NCBI GenBank assembly: GCA_964036665.1
Contig: OZ038528.1
Location: 17,347,245-17,411,244 of the forward strand
DNA: 64,000 nt
Origin: Gordius sp. MW1
Taxonomy: Eukaryota > Nematomorpha > Gordioida > Gordea > Gordiidae
Direction: 5' to 3'
Positions 1 through 12,104 of this stretch are shown here, piece by piece. The notes under the pieces are model-generated. The model ran no database searches. It was given only the letters and a program-made list of their open reading frames with translations, and had not been told where the DNA came from. How positions within the stretch are numbered: position 1 is the first letter of the stretch; each line of letters opens with the position of its first letter. The position numbers and the translations under genes were made by a program.

Positions 1-612
1 TTTGATGATAAATGAAAATGGCGTTTATATTTAATTAATTAAGGCACTAATAAAGGAATATTCTTACCTGCCACTTATTAACTAGCGCGTCTTTTTAGAC
101 CGACCTTGTTGAAAGGAGTAGTGTTGTAAAGGGTGCGCCGAGGGGTCTGTTAGAGTTATTTTATGGTATCTATAAAATAGCCACACCATAAGTGCTAGTA
201 TCCTTTCCTTTTGAGGAATTTCAATGTAGGTGTGGTACAAACTGACCACTAGTATATTATTATGTCATAGAGACTCGGATCTGCCATCAGTTATATGCTA
301 ACTTAGAAATATGCTAACGGGGTGTTAGCTAGTTGTTATTGTCAACTACACGCTGTGTGTTGTGCCGTGCAGTAAATTAAGCTTGACCAGTTTAGCTAGA
401 AAATACGACACATTTGGCGGTGCTATAAAATTAACAAAGCTCGTCCCATAATAATTCTAACCAGTATTTAAGACTATAGAGAAGGGGATCCTTAAAAAAG
501 GGACCTTACGCTAGGGAGGCAAATTCCCTGATAGATTACTTTAATGGTGATGGTATAAAGTCTATATATCTTTCTAGTGTTGTTAACTAGCGCGTTTTGT
601 TAGACTTAGTCT
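1..612. other. intergenic, no gene recognised
   Basis: I see no open frame of substance and no recognised repeat ends. A near-identical 12 bp string, TTAACTAGCGCG, followed by a similar TTAGAC-containing tail, occurs near 78 and again near 581 in direct orientation. This may mark a repeat of about 500 bp or a local duplication. Confidence 0.4.
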
Positions 613-779
613 CATGGGCGTTTCCAGGGGGGAGGGGGGGGGGGGGTGAAATGAAGTAAAAATTTTTAATGCAAAAACCCTAAAAAATTTAAAAAAAATA
701 TGTTTTGCCCCCCCTCCCCTAATTGAACTTGTGAACGTTTCGCCCCCCCCCCCCTAATCCAAAACCTGGCTACGCCTTG
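613..779. mobile_element. small hAT-type element (GGGCGTAGCCAGG family)
   Basis: The ends are CATGGGCGTTTCCAGG on the left and CCTGGCTACGCC on the right, an imperfect inverted pair. The inside has runs of G on the left and C on the right around an AT-rich centre. The same architecture recurs at 8244, 16447, 23928, 25344, 36683, 39322, 39720 and 53273, and several of those have 8 bp target duplications. No clear target duplication is seen here. Confidence 0.6.
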
Positions 780-1821
780 GCCTACGCTGTTGAAAAACTT
801 ATCTATGTGATATTTTATAATGTGATTCAAAATGTATGTATGAATATGAAATGCTAAATAATTAAATTTAGTATTAAAGGGGTTTATTACATCTTAATTT
901 AGGCTCATTTTCATAAATAAAAATTACACTTAGAAAGGGCTGTGTGCCCAACTATGGACATGTAGGTATCGAATTTATTAAAAGATCTTTGAAGCTTAGC
1001 AAATATTCGATTTTATAAATAACCCTGGAAAAAGTCTTTTTTTAGCCGCATTTCTGTACACAAAATCAAGGTATAATATTAAAAGTGTCATGTTAACAAA
1101 ATCACAACTTTTGGAGTTATCAATCAGGAAATTATTCTGATAATATTATTTGCGAATCAAGATGTGGTATTTAATATAAATATCAAACTATTCACCCGGG
1201 ATATCTTAATTGAACTATCAGTAATAGCAATAAATATTGCATAAGATTTCGGATTTTTATGAACCGGACCTACGGGCCAATTTTGGTAGGGGGCCGTGTC
1301 TAATATTCTTTAAAAATTAATAAAAAAATGAGCCCGGGCAGGCTTGAAAGTTCTCCAAACGGGTACAAGCGGGCTTGATGTGCACAATAAAATAACTGAT
1401 GTGCTCGGGGGGAGGGGGGGGGCTGAAAGTTTTTAAAGCAGGCACGAAGGGGGGGGGGGGTCGGCTCCTAAAAACGCCCCATTGCAGATCTCTAGTTGAT
1501 ATATTATTTAGCATTATCCCTATAATATTAAAAGTAAATCTAGTCCCTAAAAAGTATCATTTGATGATGCATCTTATTCAATTTTGCGAACTGATCTATA
1601 AAAGCTACAAGAGTCTGGGCTGGCCAAGGCTAAAACATAACTGGGACAAAATAAAATAATTGGGCTTTAGGCGGATCTGATAAGCCTGTTTAATAAACTC
1701 ATGCCCACACCTCAAAATTGTTTAATCGAATTCTCATTTAATAAAAACATTCATATAAAATAGCGATTATAAGTTAAAAAATAAAATAAAAAGACAAGTT
1801 CAAAAACTTTATAGTTTTAGC
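780..1821. other. intergenic, G-rich tracts, no gene recognised
   Basis: AT-rich DNA with a G-rich patch at about 1280-1470 that includes runs of nine or more G. The short open frames overlapping that patch on both strands are composition artefacts. I recognise nothing else. Confidence 0.4.
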
Positions 1822-2650
1822 TACGCCTGTGGGAAATATTCGAGATTCGATTCGATATTCGATTCGGATTCGGATTCGATTCGAAATTTCGAATCGAATC
1901 CGAATTCGATTCTTATATGTAAATTTCGAATCGAATATTTAGTTGCTGAGATTCGAAAATTCGAATCGAATCTTTAAAAAAAAATTCGAAAATTTATTTA
2001 ACTTTAAATTTATTTTAAATAGATTAGTCGCGGAAAATACAGCTGTTTTTATCTTATCGTAATTTAGTTATATTTCCCGCTATCATTTTTTTGTAAACTG
2101 CTTAATTACAAACACGCTTAATTAAATTTGATTTTGACACATCATAATAAATAATAATGTCCAGTGCTATTGGTAAGTAACATAATTCATTATATTTATC
2201 TCTATATATAATATCTATTTAAATTTATTTTAAGATGATTAAATCTTATATCCTGCATTCTCATATACACAACATATTTTTTTTCTATATTGTTAAATTT
2301 AGGTGCTAAAGAAGTTAAAAGTAAAATAATTTGCCTCAAAAATTGGCTGAAAAACACTGCTTAATTATTTACAAATATATTTCTGTTCGCCTATTATAGT
2401 TCCATATTGAATTTATTTGTGTTTAATATATTTTTAAATAAATTTTTGAAATGTATTGGTATTGTAGTGATTAATTAAAAACTTAAAACATGTTCGAATC
2501 GAATTCGAATCTTTAAATTTTTTTCGAATCGAATCCGAATCTTCAGTTTAATATTCGACGAATATCGAATCGAATATTTTTTCAAAAAAAATTTTCGAAT
2601 TCGAATCCGAATATTAAAATATTCGATTCGATTCGAAATCCACAGGCGTA
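1822..2650. mobile_element. hAT-like element with GATTCG subterminal arrays
   Basis: The termini are perfect 11 bp inverted repeats, TACGCCTGTGG and CCACAGGCGTA. The flanks carry an identical 8 bp duplication, GTTTTAGC (1814-1821 and 2651-2658), which is the hAT signature length. Just inside each end lie arrays of GATTCG/CGAATC hexamers in both orientations (about 1840-1980 and 2490-2640). No transposase is visible, so the element is non-autonomous. The open frame across 2475-2660 is only a translation of the array. Confidence 0.85.
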
Positions 2651-3429
2651 GTTTTAGCATTTAGTATTATAAGGTTAGATTATAATATTAAAAAAAATTA
2701 TTAAATTTATCGGGTAGATTTGATTTGTCATTAGTTATTTGGGGATATAGGCTAAATTCCGAAAAGGCACAATACCGAAGCTACGATAATGCTACTGCTA
2801 CGATTTTCAAATTTCCATATGTTTTTTAATTTTAAAGTTTTATCATATCCCCGATAATATTATGTAGTTTCAATCAATTCAAGAGCTAGAATTGGGTGCA
2901 ACCTTTACAATTTTCTTATGTAAGAATCACATTTAATTTGTTAAATTTATAATGAAATATTTTTACCCACCAGGATTATAAAGATCAAAATAAGGGTTTC
3001 ACATTATAAAAAATATTATCATTTTTTTGAAACTTTTCATACTTGTTGTTATCCTATATATAATTTTTATTACTTTCAATTAATCCAAAAAGCCAGATTT
3101 GGGTGCAATGTTAATATCTACTTGTACATGAAAATTTATAAAATCCGGAACAAATTTATATATTTTTTTAGCTTTATACAATAAAACTTTTAATATTATT
3201 GTTTTAATATTTTATAAGACTTTTTATGCATTATGACTGATTGACAATCTTTTAAAGATTAGTTAAACTTTTAAAAAGTTAATTTAGATTCTGTTGTCTA
3301 ACATTAAGTGTATTCAAAATTTTATTATTAATTTAGGTAATCAAAATTCATTTAATTAGTTTGCGGAGTTTATATTATTAATGTTAAGCAATTTAATACT
3401 CTAAAAAATTATAAAATAATGTACTTATC

Positions 3430-5630
3430 ATACTAATGTTTGTTCATAAAAAAAAACAAAAAAAAACAACTGGGCTCCTCAAGACAAAATCCAACATCTA
3501 CTTTGATAGAAATGAGTTTCCTTTCAAAAACGCATGCTTATCCGCTCTCAGCAAGCGTATTAAATCCAGCATTAGACAAGATAAAATAGCGTTTATTAAC
3601 GCAAAAGCCACAGAGGCCGAAGTGGCAGCCCGCTCTAATAACAATCACCAGTTGTTTACCATTCTAGACAGCCTTAACTATAACACATTCTCCAAACGAG
3701 CCTACAATAGCATAAACACAGTTGGCGGCTCCAACGACACCTTGGCCCAAACCAAAGCTTGGGAAGACCATTTTCGTTCAATCTTGTCGCCCCAGCCCTT
3801 ATTCCCTGTAGTAGATATATACAGGGGATTTATCGTTAATCAAAGGCCCACCACCCCTCCTCATCGATACGGACCCACCCTATTTATCTGAAATTGACAG
3901 AGCTATCAAGTCACTCAAATCCCACAAAGCGGCCGATCCGTCAGGTCTAACCTCAGAAGCGCTCAAAGCTGACTCCCATATCTCTAGCTCTCTTTTACAC
4001 GACTTGTTTCTGAAAGTTTGGACGAAAGAGGTTATACCGGACTCCTGGACAATAGGTCACTTGATCAAACTATTAAAAAAAGGCGATCCATCCAATCCCG
4101 ACAACTACCGGGGCGTGACTATCATTAACCTTGAATCAAAAATATTCATCAAGGTTATTTACAATCGAATCTACAGCGAGGTGGACGAAATAATTAAAAA
4201 CAATCAAGCAGGTTTTAGGAAGTGCCGTACGACGACAGAGCACATAATAACATTAAGGAACATAATGGATATCTCACGGACAAGCGGTTACCCCCTGGTT
4301 CTTGTGTTTTTAGACATCGCTAAAGCTTTTGACTCGTTGTGCCATCTATACATTTGGGAAGCGCTATGCTTATTAGGCTTGCCTAAGAAAATAACTCTCA
4401 TGATCTTTCTACTCTATGAAAACATGAAACTAGTTATCTCTCACCTCCACCATAAATCGGAGCCCATACCAGTAACTTCTGGTGTCAGGCAAGGTTGCCC
4501 GCTGTCCCCTCTCCTCTTTATAATTGCGATGGATCTAATAATGAAGAGATCCACATTTCCGACTGATGGTATCAAACTAAACGGCACTACTCTATCATCC
4601 CTGCTGTTCGCAGACGACATATGTCTAGTGGCCCCTTCTATTTCCAAAGCACAACTAATGTTAGACAGGGTCAGCATCCAAGCCAAGCAAGCAGGACTGT
4701 TTATAAACCCCAACAAATGCTCAATGATCTGTATAAACGATCCTTCGAACTCTACTCTGGTAATCAACAACAACATAATAAATGCATCTCAAAAAGTCCG
4801 ATATTTGGGAGTGGACCTTCCAGATACCTACGCCAAAGCGGATGCCGAATCGAAGCTCCGTCGGACCATGGTCAAATTCTATTCATGCTCGGCGATTTGG
4901 CGCTCACGCCAACTGACGCTCCATACGCGTTTGAGAATTTTCAAAGTCACGATCCTACCAGTCCTCCTATACGGCTGCGATTCTTGGTCGCTGAAGGCTC
5001 CTAGCCTAAAGAAACTGCAAGTTAGTCTTAATAAAATGCTACGTATCGTTTGCCGGATATTTTATCCGATGAGAATAACCAATGAGGATCTATGGGTGCG
5101 CTGCAAAATCGCCCCAATCAAAAACATTCTACTCGCGAGAAAATGGGGTTTTTTGGCACATCAAGCGCGAAGGAAGGGAACCAACTATTGTCTATCTTCC
5201 CTGTTTTGGTGTCCACCCCAGCTAAAAGGCCGCAAATGCAACGGCAGCTGGCTTTACAAGGTGTTCCGTGAGGTCCAAGCACTGGGTCATGATTGGAATT
5301 CATTGCTACCCATCATGCAAGACAGGAAGCTTTGGAAAGACTTCTCTAATAACAAATTATTGCGGCTCCCCCATTAAGGATCTTCTCACGCATTATTCAT
5401 TTACGACCTTACCATTAAAGGCTTTACATTACTTTCAAGTCAATAGGTATTACATATTTACATGTCATAATTACACTGCATGTTAACCATTTTTTTTACA
5501 GCATATTTACACACGTTATCACTAACGTGGCCTGATGCGCCATTTGGCGTTAGAAGGGGCTTAACCTTAGATTGCACTAACTAAGCTCTTGGGCGTCTTC
5601 GCGGCAAACTTACTTACTTACTTACTTTCT
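3430..5630 (+). mobile_element. 5'-truncated non-LTR retrotransposon (RTE-like LINE)
   Basis: A LINE reverse-transcriptase polyprotein lacking its endonuclease. The region before the RT (3436-3850) runs into a frame change near 3840, after which the RT frame is open from about 3850 to the TAA at 5377. Motifs seen in order are a YRGV-type block, DIAKAFDS, GVRQGCPLSPLLF and FADD (the catalytic Asp pair, about 4608-4619). The C-terminal region has the YLGVDL and LLYGCDSW motifs usual in RTE-like and related LINEs. The 3' tail ends with an ACTT microsatellite (about 5609-5627). 5' truncation with a simple-repeat tail is typical of target-primed insertion. The clade within LINEs is an inference. 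Confidence 0.88.
4004..5377 (+). CDS. LINE reverse transcriptase (partial polyprotein)
   Basis: Intact frame of 457 codons as read from 4004; the same frame is open upstream to about 3850, so 4004 is not the true start. It encodes palm and finger motifs ending in LLFADDICLV, followed by thumb and C-terminal segments. The upstream endonuclease is missing and the preceding segment is in another frame, so the copy is probably not autonomous. There is no disruption within the RT itself. It would copy element RNA into the target site if expressed with an endonuclease. Confidence 0.85.
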   Translation: MFLKVWTKEVIPDSWTIGHLIKLLKKGDPSNPDNYRGVTIINLESKIFIKVIYNRIYSEVDEIIKNNQAGFRKCRTTTEHIITLRNIMDISRTSGYPLVLVFLDIAKAFDSLCHLYIWEALCLLGLPKKITLMIFLLYENMKLVISHLHHKSEPIPVTSGVRQGCPLSPLLFIIAMDLIMKRSTFPTDGIKLNGTTLSSLLFADDICLVAPSISKAQLMLDRVSIQAKQAGLFINPNKCSMICINDPSNSTLVINNNIINASQKVRYLGVDLPDTYAKADAESKLRRTMVKFYSCSAIWRSRQLTLHTRLRIFKVTILPVLLYGCDSWSLKAPSLKKLQVSLNKMLRIVCRIFYPMRITNEDLWVRCKIAPIKNILLARKWGFLAHQARRKGTNYCLSSLFWCPPQLKGRKCNGSWLYKVFREVQALGHDWNSLLPIMQDRKLWKDFSNNKLLRLPH

Positions 5631-6215
5631 TTTCAATCTACAACAAATTAAATTTGATACCTTATTTTCTATGTTCTTATTATTACAAATGTTTTTTATT
5701 TTTTTATAAATTAAAGTGTAGGAGTGAAAAATAGCAAATCTATTTTAAAACAAATTATCTTTCGTTACTGATGATTTAAGTTAAAATCACTTATTAAAAT
5801 ATTAGTATAAAAATCATTTGCCTTTTATAAATGAAATCAGTAAGAAACCTAAGAGTTACCTTAAAATCTCTTGCACTTTTACAGTTCCACTGAAATTAAA
5901 GCTGTTACATTTAAAAAAGGAAATAGCTTGAGTAAGTTGTTACTTAATAAGTATTTATAAAACTAGAAATAAATTTTATTTATATATCAGAAATTAAATC
6001 ATACACTTGTAAATACATGTATATGGATATTTGCAATTACAAATATGGGATGTGTGGTGACTAAAAGGTGAGGCTGGAGTTGGGAGAGACTTAGGATTTT
6101 TGGGAGGAACCTGTTTCCTATTTCCATCTGAGTTTAGGTAAGTGAACTGTTGGCAAATGCATTGTTTTAGTGTAACATTAAAATTCGGGATTATGCGCTT
6201 TCGGGATTTAGCCTA

Positions 6216-7020
6216 GAAACCGTTATTTGTCATACTGAAAAAAAGTTGAACATTAATATCTATTAACTATTACATTAAGTTACATTAATCTACTCATTTA
6301 AAGTTTCTTAAACGATTAATGTTTCTCTTTATCTGCTCTGAATATTAATTACTACAATTCATAGAACTACATAATTTATTCCGATAAGTTTTAATAAGTC
6401 CCTTTAAGTCCTTATAAGTCCTTTTAAGTCTCAATCGAATATATCCGCGCGAACAAAGGAAACTATACTATAAATAAAAAACGAGAGAATTATGCGAACA
6501 AAGAAATTAAAAAACTATTAATATCAAGTACGATCATCCACGCATGACTTGAACTGCCAGCGCAGCTGGCATTAGTAGTACGCGTATAATAAAGCGAGGA
6601 GAGAGAGGTGGGGGAGATACGCGAGTTGTAAACTACGCGGGAGAAACCACGACACATACTTATTCTTGGTTTTATCTACAAACAGCAAGTCTCATTATAC
6701 ATTTATATAAGATAAAATTAATTAGATATATAAAGTTTGCTTAAATATTACATTTTAAAAGGGCTAAATAAATGGTCTTTCAGGCTAAGGTCGTGCTTGA
6801 ATGACTTTAACTAGACCTCATATTGTCCATTTGATAAAGCTATATGTAAAGTTTATTTTTATGTTTACTTATCAATAAGATTATAAAACACCTTACCTAT
6901 TTTATTCAAGATATTAATTCACGCTATATAATTAAATTGCGTGCTATTGCAACCCGAAAAAAAAGAGTCTGCTAGCTTAAAATTTATTAATTAATATCTA
7001 AAAAATTTAATTTGTGTGAA
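6216..7020. other. intergenic upstream of PEMT, no gene recognised
   Basis: AT-rich sequence with a more GC-rich patch near 6540-6660 that includes an ACGCG/CGCGT cluster and a short GCCAGCGCAGCTGGC palindrome. This could belong to an upstream regulatory region, but nothing in the sequence proves it. Confidence 0.3.
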
Positions 7021-7138
7021 ATTTTAGATTAAGGGGCCAGAAGGGGCCATGATTTTTTTCTTGGGAGAGCCGAGAGACCAGGATTGTGCTCTTGGGAAAG
7101 GCGTTGGCCTCCTTGACCCCACCCTAGCTACGCCACAT
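7021..7138. mobile_element. hAT terminal fragment
   Basis: The segment ends CCCTAGCTACGCCACATTG, close to the reverse complement of the CAGTGGCGTAGCTAGGG end at 47377. It carries GGGGCC-rich text and a CTTGGGAGAG stretch like that element's interior. It lies about 125 bp upstream of the PEMT start codon, so it could sit in the 5' UTR or promoter. Confidence 0.5.
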
Positions 7139-7261
7139 TGTCAGCAAACTAAGGTACTAATTTCGAATAGTCAAGTTTTTTAAACATTACAGCTGTTTTC
7201 AAAACGTGCATAACGGATTCATTAATCATATATTTTTACGCCATTTGCTAGTTTAACCGTG

Positions 7262-10200
7262 ATGAACTTTCAGAAATTAATATTTTGGGATGAATATTAT
7301 TTTTGCCTTACGTTGTTTTATGTTGTGTTATCACCTCTATATTGGAATGCGGTATAACTTTGTTTCTTTGTAAAGTTATGCAATTATTATTAGATAGGGA
7401 GAATTGAATATTCTACTAAATATATTTCAAAAATCATTGGTGACTCGTTGAGAGCTGTTTATGTGTTTGGCGTTTCAATATTTTTAATATCTTCAGTGAG
7501 AGACTGGATGTAAGTGTTATTCATTTCTAAATTTTTTCAATAATTTATTTCAATGTTTCAATTAGATTTAAACTAGCTATCCAAAATCAGCCCACAGCTC
7601 CATTTTTAAACAACTATATTGTCCATTCACTTGGATATTTATCATTAACTGTTGGTCTTGTGCTTGTTTTATCTAGTTATTATCGCCTAGGATTTGTCAA
7701 CACATTTTTAGGTATTTTTGATATACAATTAGTAATTAAAACATTTTGGTAAAAAATATTTTATTATCTTAAAATACTGATAAGTCCAATTTTTACATTG
7801 GAGCATTAAAAATGTAAATGTATTAATATACTTTGTTTTGGAAATAAAACCCAAAATATATACACCTTATTATGAAATTACAACATGTCTAGTTGTTAGT
7901 TTGAACTTTAAATTAACAGAACCCTAATGCTATATACTAACTAATAAACTATTTCATAAAATTAACTTGAGAAGGTATGCATTTTATGCTTGATTTAAAT
8001 GAAGTTTCCATTACTACAATATGCAAATTGTGTTACAGATATTTATAAGCAGGCATTATTTGTTCACACTCTTTTTTGCTCTGTTTAGATTTTTATAGGC
8101 TTAACCCGAGGCTTTAGAATTAAGTTTTTTTAACATTTTAGGTGTACCCTGAGATGGAATAGTTAGCATATATTTTTATACAATCCTGTCAACTAAACTA
8201 TTTATAACTGATAAGATCCATCAAATTAAAGCTTGGCAAAGCAATGGGCGTAGCCAGGGGGGGCGCCCCTTAAATGAATTTTTTTTTCAATACAAACATC
8301 ATTAAAAATTTATGTATACCCCCCCCCCCCCCCCCCCCCCCCCCCCCATTTGAACTTTTAAAATTTTAGATCCCCCCCTCCCCCTTTATCCAAAACCTGG
8401 CTACGTCCATGGGTAAATCACATATTTTTCTCTCCTAAATTCCTTTCTAATTATATTTATCATTCCTCTAAATATTATGTTACATTTTCAATAATTGTTC
8501 TCCCACACAAGATTTATCATCGCATATATTATATAATTACCAAATTAGAATGCAATTGAAACCTTTTACATTGTAAATAATTATATATTTTTTGTGACTC
8601 AACATGAATAGGTTTGGGTCGAGTTCGCAAGAGTATACTTTTTTATAGTCATTTTAAGGTCCATGAAATTTGCAAAGTGTTTTACTATAACTTGTTTAAT
8701 TAAATTTTGTTCCATGTCCTTCCTAAAAGCTATTTTTACTTTTTACACTGTACCTGTTGAAGATAAAATAACATCGTGTATAAAAAAATAATAAATTGCG
8801 CCGTCTAGCTAGATAGCCATGAATTTTATGCGTGTACTTAATATCTTTTTGGCGTTAATTTTAATTAAGACTAGATGAAACTTTTGAAGCTATAAATTGG
8901 TTGTTTGAAAGATTAATCATTTAAACCTTTTACCCATAATGTATTATCTCCTCCAACACCCAAATTGATATTTATTAATTACGTTGTTTGATTTGGTGGT
9001 AATTATTTTATATCTATGATTACACCCCCCCTCCCCCCCACCAAACTAAATTAAATGTCGCGAATTAAAGATGTTAGGAAATTTTAAAATTGTATTTAAG
9101 CTAAGTTGGAACACATTCGGTAAGATACGTATAATTGGCGAAGCACATAACAATTATGGAATTCATCTTTTTGCTTAGCCATTCCGCCAAGTTTTTCTTT
9201 ATTTCTTTTTGTGGATTTGTAATATCACCGCTTTGATCTTTATTTTTGCTAAATATTCAGCCTTGAAAACTTTATCATTATTATGTGCGCCTGTGATTCC
9301 TTTCTATAATTGTTTTTTTAATCACTGGCAGAATTGTTTGCTAAAAAAATTAAAGTGTTTTTGTGGTTGGAGATTGTATTTGATCCATACGATAAGGGTG
9401 AATTTTAACTTGTACGAGCTCTGGCGAATTTCATTCCATTTTAAAATTTGCTTTTTAATTGCTATGCAGTCCATTAATACTATTTGCCAACATTGTTTAT
9501 TCCAAATTTCAATTAAAATATGCTTATAAAACTTTGCGATGATATTAATTTAGCGAGTAGTGCATCAAGCATTTGAATTCATTGAAGGCTTTCATAAATT
9601 AATTGCAACTCCCTGTCTCTTCGTTAAATGAATTTATTTTGCGCTTATTTCCTAATTTTGGCTTAGAAATACAGTCTATACACCACGTTTCCTTGGAAAA
9701 GTTATTAAGCTACGAAGCTTGCGCCAAGGTTTTTTGGTAAAACCGATTTACCAGCATAATTTTTTGACACTAATTTTAGCTTACCGCCAAATCGTGTGGT
9801 CAAAATTCAAATTTTTTGGGTCGGTTACAATTATGAAATAATCTATTTCAATTTTTTGCTTATTTTTATACCGTCAGCCAAATTCTTTCATTTTTTCGAT
9901 TTAAATCTCATCGATTGTTATAAAAATCGGCCAAAATGTAGAATTTTTGAAATCCTTAAAAAATTTTCTTTCATAAAAAAGGTTTATGCAAGTGACTTTT
10001 TACTTACTGTTAATTCCCAATTATTATTCGGAATTTGAATGATCTATTTATGTAGTCATCACATATTTCGATATATTTAGGGGACTACTTTGGTTTCCTC
10101 CTCACCGAAAAGATCGAAACTTTCCCATTTTCCGTCGTGAATAACCCCATGTATTGGGGATCCTTCCTCAATTTCATTGGTGTCGCGCTCGTGTAAGTTC

Positions 10201-11146
10201 ACTATACGTTTGATTTAACTTTTTAATTACATTTTACGTTTTTTTCCATAAGTTGGGACAATGAGGTGACTATTAAGGTTTATATTGTTTCACATCAAAT
10301 AATTTATAAATTTTATGATGGAGTTAGTTAAACTTCATCTGTGTTCTACGTGCAGGGAATAGTAAATAATTTATAATGTAGGATCCGTAAAATTTTATAC
10401 GTATTTCGTCGTGCAAAAATTGTGATTTTTTCCAATTTAACATCCACTTACCCTTTATAACAAATCATCACTTATTAGGCATTCCAGTTTAGCCGGTATC
10501 GTTCTCTCTTTGTGGGTTTGGATCGTCTATCGCGTAGCTATTATATTCGAAGAGTATATATACGCTTTTATTTAATTTTATAGACTAGGATACATGTCCA
10601 TTAACCCCTTTCTAATATTTGCTTTTAAATTATTCAATCAGGTCATCTTAAAAGTTACAAATTAAAGGCACTATCTTACGTTAAAATATATTATACTTTT
10701 GTCTTGAATTTTATAAAAACTTATTTTTCCAAGTTCAATTTAATAAAAAAAAATATAAAGTAATTTATATTGTTGCCTAATCATATCAGGAATTGAAGGC
10801 TCATATCTTACGTAGTGGTACCACTTAAATATTGATTGAAGACTTATATTTAATAAGTTTAAGAGTTTTAAAATGAGATCTCTAATTTTTTCATTCCATT
10901 TACACAAAACCAATAGCTATTGTCTCATAAGAATTTACTGAAATTTTGAATTACAAATTCATCATAAAGTTTAATAAAGATTTGATCCTAAGTGTTATTT
11001 CATGGTTGAACTATATGTTCATTAGGCCGTTCACCGAATACATATACTCGCGTAAAGGATTGACCCATGCAAACGGCTCGGTTCACCACCTTAAACAGGA
11101 GATGAATGGAATCAGGGTTCGTGGGAACGGACTCAAAATGTCCTAA
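7262..11146 (+). CDS. PEMT: phosphatidylethanolamine N-methyltransferase
   Basis: Six exons: 7262-7351, 7394-7509, 7566-7711, 10081-10192, 10479-10553, 11026-11146; all junctions are GT..AG and phase-consistent, giving 219 residues (human short form about 199). The family methylates phosphatidylethanolamine to phosphatidylcholine with S-adenosylmethionine in the ER membrane. Family signatures seen are SPLYWNA (about residues 24-30), VLVLSSYY, TFLGDYFG, NNPMYWGS and FEEPFTEYIY. The Glu pair E179-E180 matches the conserved EE of the human enzyme. At the site matching the human GxG SAM motif the sequence reads T-V-G (97-99), so the first Gly is replaced. Four hydrophobic segments are evident. 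The ATG at 7262 gives an N-terminus of the same length as human. A candidate AATAAA lies at 11422. Intron 3 (2.4 kb) holds a small hAT element. Confidence 0.93.
7712..10080 (+). other. PEMT intron 3
   Basis: This 2.4 kb intron carries the hAT-type element at 8244-8413 and a C-rich run near 9026. The open frames at 9209-9529 and 9796-10038 are low-complexity AT-rich translations with no family resemblance. I see no gene in it. Confidence 0.7.
8244..8413. mobile_element. small hAT-type element in PEMT intron 3
   Basis: The ends are ATGGGCGTAGCCAGG and CCTGGCTACGTCCAT, inverted with one mismatch. The interior includes an uninterrupted C run of about 28 bases (about 8320-8347) and a second C-rich tract. 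No convincing target duplication is seen. Confidence 0.7.
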
Positions 11147-12104
11147 TGCCCCTGCTGCAGGTTACGGTGTTTTCTCCCTTTCCCCCGCCCCATCGCAATA
11201 TCACACTTCAGTTCCAAAACAACCTAACAACGATATGCAATCAATTAATAACGCATTTTAACTTTATCTTTTTTTTCAATCTGTTAACACCTTAACCCGT
11301 GATTGTATACGCTCATTTTAGGATTGCCTAAGATACATTTGTTATATCATTCATCAACTAGTCACTTTGATTTATCGAATTTTAATGGCTATAACACATT
11401 CATATATCATGCATTGTAGATAATAAATAAAAGGCGGCATACTGCTTTGAAATCAGAGTATTTTGTTGCCTTGAGTAATGCGATTTTAACATTAGACTAT
11501 CTCGGTGAATTTGGTTTAACGAGAAACCTTATTGCCCGAAATGATGGCTCTTACTTCTATTTCCTAAAATTATTTATGGGTATATAATATGTTCTAGGTT
11601 TGCATGTGACTTGATTGGAACATTTGTTTTCCCATACTGGAATATAAAAATAGAATAACTTTGGCCACCAAATGTGCAAAAAATTTACAAGTAAAAATAT
11701 TCAGTTTAATATATTTATGGTTTACGTTAGGACTTTACGATTGCTATTCATTCGTTCCCTGCGCATTATTGACTAGTGATCACAATTTACAACTATCGGG
11801 GTAATTATTCAAACGTCACAGACTCGAACACTTACCGGCCATCTTAAATGTTATTTAAAAATAGCTTGTTTAAATGATAAATTTTTACCACTTGGCTAAT
11901 CCATAATTTGCTAAAATTTCTTAAAATTTTTAAATATTTAACTATTTTAATTTACGCTATAAAATGCATTATTTTCCAAATGTACATATCATTATCTAAG
12001 GGTATGCATAGTATAAATGAAGGAGGGTGTCACTAACCTTTATCGAACTTAGTGTTCTAAAAAAGTAATTAAAGTTTAAAGATTTGAAAGTTTTAACGTA
12101 TACC
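11147..12104. other. PEMT 3' flank and CATSPER2 5' flank
   Basis: A spacer of about 960 bp between two genes on the same strand. A candidate polyadenylation signal, AATAAA, is at 11422-11427. I recognise no repeat ends. The CATSPER2 promoter should lie in this interval or in an unseen upstream exon. Confidence 0.4.

Larger units (their letters stand above)
2748..6215. mobile_element. terminal-inverted-repeat element with nested retrotransposon
   Basis: The left end starts TAGGCTAAATTCCGAAAAGG and the right end (6184-6215) reads as its imperfect reverse complement over about 32 bp, ending GGGATTTAGCCTA. A TA dinucleotide bounds each side, as expected for Tc1/mariner-type or similar insertions. 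Without the retrotransposon at about 3430-5630 the element would be about 1.3 kb. No transposase of its own is recognisable, so it looks non-autonomous. Confidence 0.6.

Noticed and set aside
1399..1659. 86-codon frame starting in a G-rich patch
   Set aside because: Poly-Gly start from G runs followed by unrelated AT-rich text; no resemblance.
4441..5004. Shadow frames on both strands over the LINE RT
   Set aside because: The overlapping + frame carries all RT motifs. These are by-products.
9209..10038. Open frames of 106 and 80 codons in PEMT intron 3
   Set aside because: Phe/Ile/Leu/Asn-rich text expected of AT-rich DNA, without family resemblance, inside an intron.
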